Part shown: positions 1 to 5,498 of the stretch, one piece after another
Layout: every line of letters starts with the position of its first letter
Position numbering within the stretch: position 1 is the stretch's first letter
NCBI GenBank assembly: GCA_945901195.1
Contig: CAMDKB010000314.1
Location: forward strand, 1 to 5,498
Source of the DNA: Rhizobium sp. Q54
GTDB lineage: Bacteria > Pseudomonadota > Alphaproteobacteria > Rhizobiales > Beijerinckiaceae
Reading direction: 5' to 3'
Length of the DNA: 5,498 bases
Notes under the pieces: model-generated
The model's database searches: none
The model's input: only the letters and a program-made list of their open reading frames with translations
Told to the model about the DNA's origin: nothing
Position numbers and translations under genes: made by a program

Positions 1-72
1 ATCGACGCTGAGGCCCGATACGTCGATGATGGCTTCACCGCCGTCAGAGCTGGAGGCGTTCGCTTTGGTCAT
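1..72 (-). CDS. ABC transporter ATP-binding protein, N-terminal fragment (DppD/OppD-like, partial)
   Basis: Only the first 24 codons are present; the gene runs off the left edge. The start ATG (72-70) overlaps the TGA stop of the upstream permease gene in an ATGA arrangement, and GGAGGG (79-84, minus strand) lies 6 bases before it. The peptide opens with a polar stretch (MTKANASSSDGGEA) and then IIDVSGLSVD, which resembles the first beta strand of an ABC nucleotide-binding domain (typically LLxVxxLxV). Walker A, the signature motif and Walker B would lie outside the window, so the family call rests on this strand plus position. Dpp/Opp operons usually run permease, permease, ATPase, ATPase, so this should be a cytoplasmic subunit powering import, or a fused double ATPase. 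The overlap suggests translational coupling to the permease gene. Context makes the call likely; sequence alone would not prove it. Confidence 0.75.
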   Translation of the reverse strand, partial: MTKANASSSDGGEAIIDVSGLSVD

Positions 73-1001
73 CCCCGTCCCTCCGGTGAGGTCACATCGC
101 GAATGCCGTCGCCAGCCAGGTTGATCGCGATGACCAGCAGAAAGATGGCGGCGCCCGGAATCATGATCAGATGAGGCTTGAAGAACATGACCGCGCGAGC
201 TTCGGCGACCATCAACCCCCAGGAAGGCGTCGGCGGCCGCACGCCAAGGCCAAGAAAAGACAGCGCAGCCTCGATCAGAATGATGATCGCCATGTCGAGG
301 CTGGCCACCACGATGATCTGGTTGGTCAGGTTCGGCAAGATTTCGCGAAAGATGATGCGGGTATGGGATGCGCCCGCCGCCAGCGAGGAAAGCACGAATT
401 CCTGATCGCGAAACTGCTGGGTCAACGAGCGCACAACCACCGCATAACGATCCCACGTCAACAGGCCCAGAACGAGTATGAGCACAATGATGGAGCCGCC
501 GGATATGGAGGCGATCGACAGGGCGACGAGAATGACAGGTAGCGCCAGTTTCACGTTAATCAGATAAACGACCACTGCATCGACCCTGCCGCCGAAATAG
601 CCGCCGACAATGCCAAGCGTGACGCCGATGACCCCCGCAATAGCCGCAGCCGTGAACCCGATCATGAGTGAAAGCCGTGCGCCGTACATAAGCCGGCTGA
701 GAATATCGCGGCCAAACGCGTCGGTGCCAAATATATGGGCCCATGTCCCTTTTGGACCCCAGACTGGATCCAGAAGCCGTGCCGTCAGGTTTTGATCATA
801 GGGATCGTGCGGGGCAAGAAATGGTGCGAATACGGCCAAGATGGCAAAGAAGATGATGATCGAGATGCCGGCCAGGAAACCGACATGCGATTTCGCCCTG
901 CGCCGCATAAGCTCGCGGGGTGAAGGTGCGAGCGTGGCAAACTCGTCGGCGCTTTTGGCCAGGTTTGCGGGCGCCACGGTCGTGATATCGGCCTGGGTCA
1001 T
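69..1001 (-). CDS. ABC transporter permease, DppC/OppC family
   Basis: A 310-residue inner-membrane permease of the dipeptide/oligopeptide/nickel importer class, of normal family length. After a polar cytoplasmic N-terminus (about 1-38) comes the first membrane helix (about 40-62), followed by APHDPYDQN, typical of the OppC N-terminal domain. The DppC hallmark GTDAFGRDILSRLMYGAR is at about 92-109. Further hydrophobic helices lie at about 112-135, 143-165, 170-190, 228-250 and 277-297. The EAA-type loop that contacts the ATPase is at about 207-224 (LAAGASHTRIIFREILPN), and the tail has the usual NLAGDGIRD (about 294-302). The ATG at 1001 is supported by GAGGAA (1008-1013, minus strand) 6 bases upstream, which overlaps the stop codon of the DppB-type gene. 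It should pair with that protein to form the membrane channel. Substrate is not predictable: the family carries peptides, nickel, opines, glycosides and other small organics. Confidence 0.95.
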   Translation of the reverse strand: MTQADITTVAPANLAKSADEFATLAPSPRELMRRRAKSHVGFLAGISIIIFFAILAVFAPFLAPHDPYDQNLTARLLDPVWGPKGTWAHIFGTDAFGRDILSRLMYGARLSLMIGFTAAAIAGVIGVTLGIVGGYFGGRVDAVVVYLINVKLALPVILVALSIASISGGSIIVLILVLGLLTWDRYAVVVRSLTQQFRDQEFVLSSLAAGASHTRIIFREILPNLTNQIIVVASLDMAIIILIEAALSFLGLGVRPPTPSWGLMVAEARAVMFFKPHLIMIPGAAIFLLVIAINLAGDGIRDVTSPEGRG

Positions 1002-1011
1002 GCTGTTTTCC

Positions 1012-1989
1012 TCATGACAGACGCACGCGTGGATCGAGTTTCGCGTTGATGATATCCGACAGCAACGTCAAGAAAATATAAGTGCAGGCAAGGCAGACGA
1101 GAATCGATTGCACGACCGGAAAATCAATCCGTTCGATCGAGCGTATCGCAAGGAACCCCACGCCGTTCAGCGCGAAAATGGTTTCCACGATCACCGAGCC
1201 GCCCAGCAGGAAGCCTAGCTGGACAGCCGCAAGCGACACCACGGGCAGGATCGCATTACGCAGCGAATGCTTGAACAAGACTGATCTTTGCGAGAGCCCT
1301 TTGGCGCGCGCGGTGCGAACATAATCGGACGAGAGGACCTCAATCATGCCCGTGCGCGTCAGACGCATCAACGCGGGTACAATAGTCGTCGCCAGCGTCA
1401 GCACAGGCATGATGAAATGTTGCCAGGTCGCGCTGCCGGAAATCGGCAACCCCGTCAGCTGCAGCCCGAAAATCGAGATTTCGGTCAGCTTGTACCCCAG
1501 CACGGTGGCTTGCCGCCACCACACGCCAAAAACGTAGATCAGGATCAGCGCAAACCAGAAATTCGGTGTCGCCTGCCCGGCAACACTGAACACCAGCGCA
1601 CTGCGATCAACCCAGGTATTGGCTTTCACCGCCGCCAGAACCCCGAGCGGAATGGCGACCAGCAAACCAAGCGCCAGTGCCGAGAAGGCCAGTGTCGCCG
1701 TGACGCCCAGCCGGCTCAAGATCAGCTCTGCCACGGGTTCATGGGTGAACAGCGACTTGCCGAGATCGCCTTGAAGCGCACTGATCACCCAGTTGAAATA
1801 TTGTTGATAGATAGGCAGGTCGAGACCATAGGATTTGGAAATGCGTGCGATATCTTCCGCCGTGGCGTTCTCGCCGGCCAGAAGCGCCGCAAGGTCGCCG
1901 GAAAAGCGCAGCAACGCGAATCCCACGATAGAGACCGTAATTGCCACGAAAACAGCAATGATCAACCGCCGGATAAGAAAATTCACCAT
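1012..1989 (-). CDS. ABC transporter permease, DppB/OppB family
   Basis: A 325-residue inner-membrane permease, first gene of the leftward operon. The start at 1989 gives the family-typical opening MVNFLIRRL leading into the first helix (about 9-29), with GGAG (1996-1999, minus strand) 6 bases upstream. An in-frame ATG at 2046 would add 19 non-conserved, cysteine-containing residues and is less likely. Family features in order: GLDLPIYQQYFNWV (about 55-68), GDLGKSL (74-80), helices at about 97-120 and 132-156, the EAA-type ATPase-contact loop at about 226-249 (ARAKGLSQRSVLFKHSLRN region), VETIFALNGVGFLAI (about 268-282) and a terminal DPRVRL. The stretch between the helix ending near 157 and the LPISGSATW element (181-189) looks about 15-20 residues longer than in short DppB proteins, which may add periplasmic or membrane surface. 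It should pair with the DppC-type protein to form the channel. Confidence 0.95.
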   Translation of the reverse strand: MVNFLIRRLIIAVFVAITVSIVGFALLRFSGDLAALLAGENATAEDIARISKSYGLDLPIYQQYFNWVISALQGDLGKSLFTHEPVAELILSRLGVTATLAFSALALGLLVAIPLGVLAAVKANTWVDRSALVFSVAGQATPNFWFALILIYVFGVWWRQATVLGYKLTEISIFGLQLTGLPISGSATWQHFIMPVLTLATTIVPALMRLTRTGMIEVLSSDYVRTARAKGLSQRSVLFKHSLRNAILPVVSLAAVQLGFLLGGSVIVETIFALNGVGFLAIRSIERIDFPVVQSILVCLACTYIFLTLLSDIINAKLDPRVRLS

Positions 1990-1995
1990 GGCTGG

Positions 1996-1999
1996 CTCC
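1996..1999 (-). promoter_or_regulatory. Shine-Dalgarno site setting the DppB-type start
   Basis: GGAG on the minus strand sits 6 bases before the ATG at 1989. Together with the conserved MxxFLIRRL opening it decides between this start and the in-frame ATG at 2046, which lacks family similarity in the extra 19 residues. Confidence 0.6.
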
Positions 2000-2168
2000 G
2001 CCGAAAGCCCGCCGCAAAGCCGCAGACATGGCCCGATGACGCGCAATTTTCAAAAAAATAAATACGGCCCGCCGATGTCCCGAATGCGCCTGACAGAATC
2101 GCCTCCCTTTTGGTTCCGGCTTGGCGCCGTCTTTTTTCTCCGCCACGCAGCGGACAGATGGTCCACCC

Positions 2169-2181
2169 TTGGCCGAGCCAA
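2169..2181. promoter_or_regulatory. Perfect inverted repeat, candidate operator
   Basis: TTGGC-CGA-GCCAA is a 5-base perfect inverted repeat around a 3-base centre, near the middle of the divergent intergenic region. Symmetric sites of this size are typical for dimeric regulators; the layout resembles sites of FadR-type GntR proteins (TGGT-N3-ACCA), though the bases are not an exact match. It lies about 20 bases upstream of the weak rightward -35-like box. The regulator is not encoded in the window. Assignment is inference; a chance palindrome cannot be excluded. Confidence 0.35.
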
Positions 2182-2317
2182 CTCTACCCGCGCCAATTCA
2201 TTGTGCAAGTCATTTCCCGGCAATTTTAACTTGCGTGGCGTCAGGCCGGGCGGCACAATCGGCCCGAAAAAGTCGCTGTCAAAAAAGAAACAGCAGAACC
2301 CCGAGAGATTTCAGCGA

Positions 2318-3892
2318 ATGCGCATTCGAGCAAAGGCATATTATGGGCGCGGGCTGGCTTGCCTGGTCGTAGCCACAACGGTTTCTGGCTACATCAATAC
2401 GCCCGCCCATGCCCAAAAGTCCGCCGACACAGTGCGCATCGCCGTGATCGATCCTGTGTCCACCACGCTTTATTATGACGACCAGAAGCCGGAAATGCCA
2501 TTTTTCACGGCGAGCATCTACGACACGCTCATGTGCTACGACCGCAAGAAGCGCGAGTTCACACCTTTATTGGCAAAGTCCTGGAAAGTGGTCAGCCCTA
2601 CTGTCTTCGAATTCGAATTGCGTGACGATATCAAGTTTCACAATGGCGATGCGTTTTCGGCGGACGATGTGGTCTACACGCTGAACTGGGCCATCAATCC
2701 GGAGAGCAAGCTGCGCTTTGCGCCTAATGAATATCAGCTTGGCTGGATCGACAAGACGGAAAAGACAGGGCCCTATTCAATTCGCATCACCGCGAAGCAG
2801 CCGATGCCGCTGGCCATGGTGCGGCTTTCAACCTCTTCGCCCATCGTGAATTCCAAAGTTCATACAGCGATTCCCGATAAAAGCGATTATGGCCGCAAGA
2901 CTCCCTTCGGCACCGGGCCATTCCGGGTTGCGAATTTTGATCCTTTGACCGGCGTGAAGCTCGCGCGCAACGAAAATTACCAGCACGGCTCGAATTGCAA
3001 ACCGGCGGCCGCCATCGGCAAGGCCGAAATCATACCGCTGCCCGAAGTGCAGACGCAGATCGCGCAATTGTTCGCGGGTGGCGTCGATTTCATGCGGGTG
3101 CAGACCAAGGATACGGAAGACGCCTTTGCCGCAAATCCAGATATTGCCATGTCTGCGGTGCGCGATTTCGGCATCATGCATTTCATGATGGATGCAGCAG
3201 ACCGGACCAAACTTGGGATCTGGTCGAAACAGAAAGTGCGCGAGGCCGCCACCATGGCCCTCAACCGCGAAGCCATTGCGCGTGCAGTGATGCCGGGCGG
3301 CAAGGATCTCTATGGCGTCGAAGCGCTGTGCGTTCCCGATGAGTTGGGTTGTGACTGGTCTCGAAAGCTGCCCGAATACAATCTGCAGAAGGCCAAAGCT
3401 CTGCTGGCGGAAGCCGGCTATCCCAATGGCTTCGAGACAGAGATCAGCGCCCTGCCGAGCGCCTATGAACTTGCCGATGCTGTCGCGGGCGAATTGCGCA
3501 AGATTGGAATCCGGGCGAGCGTAGACAAGCAAACGTTCGCGGCCTTCCGCCGGAAGCAGGCCGACAACAAGCTGCACGCATTGGTGGCTTTCATTCCAAG
3601 CCAGGCCACGCTGGATGCATCCTCCACCGTGAGCTACTATTTTTCTGGCGGCGTGCGCGACTATTCTGGCGATGCCCGGATGCAGGGGCTCAATTCAGCG
3701 GGTCTGCGCGAGATAGATATCGAAAAGCGCAAGACCATCTATAAGGAAATGAACGATCGCAACAATGAGTTGCTGCATGTGGTGCCGCTCGTCGCCAATC
3801 CGGCGGTTTACGCCCACAGCAAGACGCTGAAGGTCAACAAGGACATGGTGCATCCGGAAGGGTTCACACTGCATGACCTGAGTTGGAATTGA
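2318..3892 (+). CDS. Periplasmic ABC transporter solute-binding protein, family 5 (DppA/OppA/NikA-like)
   Basis: A 524-residue precursor, normal length for family 5 extracellular binding proteins. The ATG at 2318 is chosen because it begins a good Sec signal peptide: basic N-region (MRIRAKAYYGR), hydrophobic core (about 12-26) and an AHA cleavage site at 30-32, giving a mature N-terminus at Gln33. The purine-rich GAGAG (2303-2307) is a weak ribosome site about 10 bases upstream. Family landmarks: IYDTLMCYD (67-75), FTPLLAKSW (81-89), FELRDDIKFHNGDAFSADDVVYTLN region (about 99-123), TPFGTGPFRV (195-204) and, in the second lobe, VREAATMALNREAIARAV followed by KAKALLAEAGYPNGF. Cysteines at 338 and 345 could form a disulfide in the periplasm; Cys73 and Cys227 are further candidates. 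No lipobox is seen, so it is probably soluble. It is the missing receptor for the divergent permeases but is transcribed with the oxygenases, linking uptake to their substrate. Ligand unknown. Confidence 0.95.
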   Translation: MRIRAKAYYGRGLACLVVATTVSGYINTPAHAQKSADTVRIAVIDPVSTTLYYDDQKPEMPFFTASIYDTLMCYDRKKREFTPLLAKSWKVVSPTVFEFELRDDIKFHNGDAFSADDVVYTLNWAINPESKLRFAPNEYQLGWIDKTEKTGPYSIRITAKQPMPLAMVRLSTSSPIVNSKVHTAIPDKSDYGRKTPFGTGPFRVANFDPLTGVKLARNENYQHGSNCKPAAAIGKAEIIPLPEVQTQIAQLFAGGVDFMRVQTKDTEDAFAANPDIAMSAVRDFGIMHFMMDAADRTKLGIWSKQKVREAATMALNREAIARAVMPGGKDLYGVEALCVPDELGCDWSRKLPEYNLQKAKALLAEAGYPNGFETEISALPSAYELADAVAGELRKIGIRASVDKQTFAAFRRKQADNKLHALVAFIPSQATLDASSTVSYYFSGGVRDYSGDARMQGLNSAGLREIDIEKRKTIYKEMNDRNNELLHVVPLVANPAVYAHSKTLKVNKDMVHPEGFTLHDLSWN

Positions 3893-3901
3893 GAGAGAGA
3901 C

Positions 3902-3905
3902 GGAG
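3902..3905 (+). promoter_or_regulatory. Ribosome binding site of the first oxygenase gene
   Basis: GGAG lies 6 bases before the ATG at 3912, in a purine-rich 19-base gap (a GA run followed by GGAGTAGAG) after the stop of the binding-protein gene. No terminator-like hairpin is seen in the gap, supporting co-transcription. Confidence 0.6.
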
Positions 3906-3911
3906 TAGAGC

Positions 3912-5210
3912 ATGCTCAGCGAAGAACGAAACCAGACGCTGACCCGGGTCGGCCCGGGAACTGCGATGGGGGATTATCTCCGGCGCTACTGGATGCCCAT
4001 TGCGGGGGCGGCTGAATTCGACGACATCGAGGTTAAGCCGATCCGCCTGATGGGGGAGGACCTTGCGCTCTACAAAGACAGATCCGGTACGTTCGGTCTG
4101 GTTGATCGCCATTGTCCCCATCGCCGCGCTGATCTTTCCTATGGGTTTGTCGAGGAAAAGGGCCTGCGCTGCAATTATCACGGCTGGCTGATGGACGAGA
4201 GCGGCCAATGCATCGAGCAACCTTTCGAGGATATGGTCAACCCGAAGAATCCGTTGCGAGGCAAGTGCAAGATCACGGCCTATCCAGTGCGCGAATTGTC
4301 CGGCTTGCTCTGGGCCTACATGGGTCCGCTGCCGGCGCCGGAATTGCCTGTCTATGAAGCCTTCACGTGGGGCAATGGCTTCAGCGAAGTCATCACTTCC
4401 GATATTCCCTGCAACTGGCTTCAATGTCAGGAGAACTCCATCGACCCCGTGCATTTCGAATGGATGCATGACAATTGGTCGCTCCGGCAGAAAGGGCAGC
4501 TGGCGCCTTATTCGACAAAGCACCTGAAAGTCGCTTTCGACGAATTTGAGGAAGGCTTTGTCTACAAGCGCGTGCGCGAAGGGCAATCGGAACAGGCCGA
4601 AATGTGGTCAATCGGACGGGTCTTCCTATGGCCGCTCGGGTTTTATCTGGGCGAGCACTTTGAATGGCGCATTCCGGTGGATGATGAGAATACGCTCAGC
4701 GTTACGTGGTTCTGGTGCCGGGTGCCGACCGAACGGGAACCCTATGTTCAAACGCGTATTCCACATTGGCATGCGCCAATCACTGAGCCGGATGGACGCT
4801 GGATCACAAGCCATGTCATCAATCAGGACATTGTCGCCTGGGTAGGGCAAGGGCGTGTCGGCGACCGCACAAAAGAGACCCTGGGCGCCAGCGACAAAGG
4901 CATCGCCATGATCCGCAACCGCTTCTTCGAGGAACTGGAAGCGGTGAAGCAGGGCAAGGATCCCAAGGGCGTTTTGCGCGACCCGGCTGCAGCCAAGCTG
5001 GTGGAGTTGCCCATCGCCGAACGCAAGCCGTTCCTGGCGGGTAAAAGCATGCTCGAATATACCAAACACCCTTATTATTCGAAACGAATGAAGGGGTTTC
5101 CGTGGAATGCAGGGCAGCCGGAACAGGTTCGAAAAGAGTTCTGCATTGCCATGGGCATTGACGCCGACGGTAATTTCCTTGCTTTGAAAGAGGCCGCTGG
5201 CGCAAAATAA
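3912..5210 (+). CDS. Rieske [2Fe-2S] non-haem iron oxygenase, alpha subunit (phthalate 4,5-dioxygenase/LigXa-like)
   Basis: A complete 432-residue catalytic subunit of an aromatic-type Rieske oxygenase. The N-terminus (TRVGPGTAMGDYLRRYWMP, about 11-29) is typical of phthalate/phenoxybenzoate-type alpha subunits. Rieske cluster ligands follow C-x-H-x16-C-x2-H: Cys68, His70, Cys87, His90. The mononuclear iron site is in ENSIDPVHFEWMH (174-186): His181 and His186 are probable iron ligands and Asp178 the bridging acid that passes electrons from a neighbouring subunit's Rieske cluster. Asp306 in INQD (303-306) is the likely third ligand, followed by DRTKETLGASD, also usual in this group. Such enzymes are usually alpha-only trimers or hexamers, use NAD(P)H through a separate reductase, and catalyse ring hydroxylation or O-/N-demethylation. 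No beta subunit or reductase gene lies nearby. Ends with tandem in-frame TAA TAA. Family is certain; substrate and reaction type are unknown. Confidence 0.95.
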   Translation: MLSEERNQTLTRVGPGTAMGDYLRRYWMPIAGAAEFDDIEVKPIRLMGEDLALYKDRSGTFGLVDRHCPHRRADLSYGFVEEKGLRCNYHGWLMDESGQCIEQPFEDMVNPKNPLRGKCKITAYPVRELSGLLWAYMGPLPAPELPVYEAFTWGNGFSEVITSDIPCNWLQCQENSIDPVHFEWMHDNWSLRQKGQLAPYSTKHLKVAFDEFEEGFVYKRVREGQSEQAEMWSIGRVFLWPLGFYLGEHFEWRIPVDDENTLSVTWFWCRVPTEREPYVQTRIPHWHAPITEPDGRWITSHVINQDIVAWVGQGRVGDRTKETLGASDKGIAMIRNRFFEELEAVKQGKDPKGVLRDPAAAKLVELPIAERKPFLAGKSMLEYTKHPYYSKRMKGFPWNAGQPEQVRKEFCIAMGIDADGNFLALKEAAGAK

Positions 5211-5217
5211 TAAAATC

Positions 5218-5223
5218 AGGAGG
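5218..5223 (+). promoter_or_regulatory. Strong Shine-Dalgarno of the second oxygenase gene
   Basis: AGGAGG, a full match to the anti-Shine-Dalgarno core, lies 7 bases before the ATG at 5231 within a 20-base gap after the first oxygenase. It fixes the start and is stronger than the sites ahead of the binding protein and the first oxygenase, suggesting efficient translation of the second copy. Confidence 0.8.
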
Positions 5224-5230
5224 AGCTTTC

Positions 5231-5498
5231 ATGCTCACGAAGGAAAAGAACGATCTGCTTACCCGCGTTGGTCCCGGCACGGAGATGGGTGAATATCTGC
5301 GCCGTTACTGGACGCCCATAGGCGGCGCCAGCGAATTCGACGATAAGGACATGAAGCCGATCCGGCTCTTCGGCGAAAACCTCGTGCTATATAAGGATAT
5401 GTCCGGCACATTTGGACTTGTTGACCGGCAATGTCCGCACCGACGGGCCGACCTTTCATATGGCTATGTCGAGAAAAAGGGCATCCGCTGCAATTATC
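5231..5498 (+). CDS. Second Rieske non-haem iron oxygenase alpha subunit, N-terminal part (partial, paralogue)
   Basis: The first 89 codons are present before the right edge cuts the codon of residue 90, which should be the last cluster ligand (His). The part seen aligns without gaps to the start of the preceding oxygenase, with 68 of 89 residues identical (76%). It has the same RVGPGTEMGEYLRRYW opening and cluster ligands Cys68, His70 and Cys87. Differences include Met28 to Thr, Met47 to Phe, Arg57 to Met and His67 to Gln beside the first cluster cysteine. Of the 68 shared residues, 39 use a different codon, so the two genes are not a recent copy. It may be a second enzyme for a related substrate or step, or a partner in a mixed oligomer. 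The catalytic domain is outside the window, so whether it is intact cannot be judged here. Confidence 0.93.
   Translation, partial: MLTKEKNDLLTRVGPGTEMGEYLRRYWTPIGGASEFDDKDMKPIRLFGENLVLYKDMSGTFGLVDRQCPHRRADLSYGYVEKKGIRCNY

Larger units (their letters stand above)
1990..2317. other. Divergent intergenic region between the permease operon and the binding protein/oxygenase operon
   Basis: These 328 bases separate the start of the leftward permease operon from the start of the rightward operon, and should contain both promoters and any shared operator. What can be seen: an A/T-rich patch at 2045-2063, a 13-base perfect palindrome at 2169-2181, and another A/T-rich patch at 2223-2230. A weak rightward sigma-70-like pair is TTGTGC (2201-2206) and TTTTAA (2224-2229) with 17-base spacing, but the second box matches the consensus poorly. 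No convincing leftward promoter was found. Reading frames open across this region lack family features and credible ribosome sites, so I see no gene here. Confidence 0.7.

Noticed and set aside
1990..2046. Upstream ATG at 2046 for the DppB-type permease
   Set aside because: The extra 19 residues do not fit the family N-terminus, while the ATG at 1989 has both a GGAG site and the conserved opening.
1288..2061. 257-codon plus-strand open frame opposite the DppB-type gene
   Set aside because: Antisense shadow of a well-supported membrane protein; the translation is rich in Arg, Gln and His without domain features.
2205..2234. Inverted repeat GCAAGT...ACTTGC with an 18-base spacer
   Set aside because: Six-base arms at this distance are expected by chance in about 300 bases, and the repeat does not extend either way.
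2050..2256. 68-codon minus-strand open frame in the intergenic region
   Set aside because: Low-complexity basic composition, no recognisable family, no convincing ribosome site; it lies where the divergent promoters are expected.
2244..2264. Short GGCCG...CGGCC inverted repeat before the binding-protein gene
   Set aside because: Five-base GC-only arms with an 11-base loop, no T-run after it, and common in GC-rich DNA; neither a terminator nor a clear operator.
1835..2317. In-frame open extension upstream of the binding-protein start, which would add 161 residues
   Set aside because: It overlaps the DppB-type gene on the other strand, has no family similarity, and would bury the clear signal peptide inside the protein.
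2828..3577. 249-codon minus-strand open frame opposite the binding-protein gene
   Set aside because: Antisense shadow typical of GC-rich coding sequence; no domain or membrane pattern.
3891..3900. GA-dinucleotide run after the binding-protein stop
   Set aside because: Only five units; best explained as part of the purine-rich leader of the next ribosome site rather than a functional repeat.
3864..4586. 240-codon minus-strand open frame opposite the first oxygenase
   Set aside because: Antisense shadow; the plus-strand frame carries the full Rieske and iron-site motifs.

Overview
The window holds a divergently arranged uptake and oxidation locus: a dipeptide/oligopeptide/nickel-type ABC importer next to Rieske non-haem iron oxygenases. 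Moderately high GC, the style of the leader peptide and this pairing fit a proteobacterium, most likely an alphaproteobacterium of the Rhizobiales/Hyphomicrobiales kind. That assignment is inference from protein style and composition, not from a marker gene.

Minus strand, read right to left from 1989: a DppB-type permease (1989 to 1012), a DppC-type permease (1001 to 69) and the first 24 codons of a third gene (72 to the window edge), almost certainly the first ATP-binding subunit. Gaps are 10 bases and then a 4-base ATGA overlap, so this is one tightly packed operon running off the left edge.

Centre: a 328-base non-coding divergent region (1990-2317) should hold the promoters for both directions. 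It contains a perfect 13-base palindrome (TTGGC-CGA-GCCAA, 2169-2181) that is a reasonable operator candidate. No strong promoter can be read by eye.

Plus strand: a periplasmic family-5 solute-binding protein with a clear signal peptide (2318-3892), then a complete 432-residue Rieske oxygenase alpha subunit (3912-5210), then the start of a second, paralogous Rieske oxygenase (5231 to the right edge). Gaps of 19 and 20 bases, each carrying a Shine-Dalgarno sequence, indicate one operon.

Working model (inference): the binding protein captures a small organic compound in the periplasm, the divergently encoded permeases and ATPase(s) import it, and the paired oxygenases hydroxylate or O-demethylate it or a derivative in the cytoplasm. 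The substrate cannot be read from the sequence. No reductase or ferredoxin for the oxygenases, and no regulator, lies in the window. The most notable point is the tandem oxygenase pair: the visible parts are 76% identical in protein, but more than half of the shared residues use different codons. This points to an old duplication (or two independently acquired homologues) kept by selection, not a recent copy.
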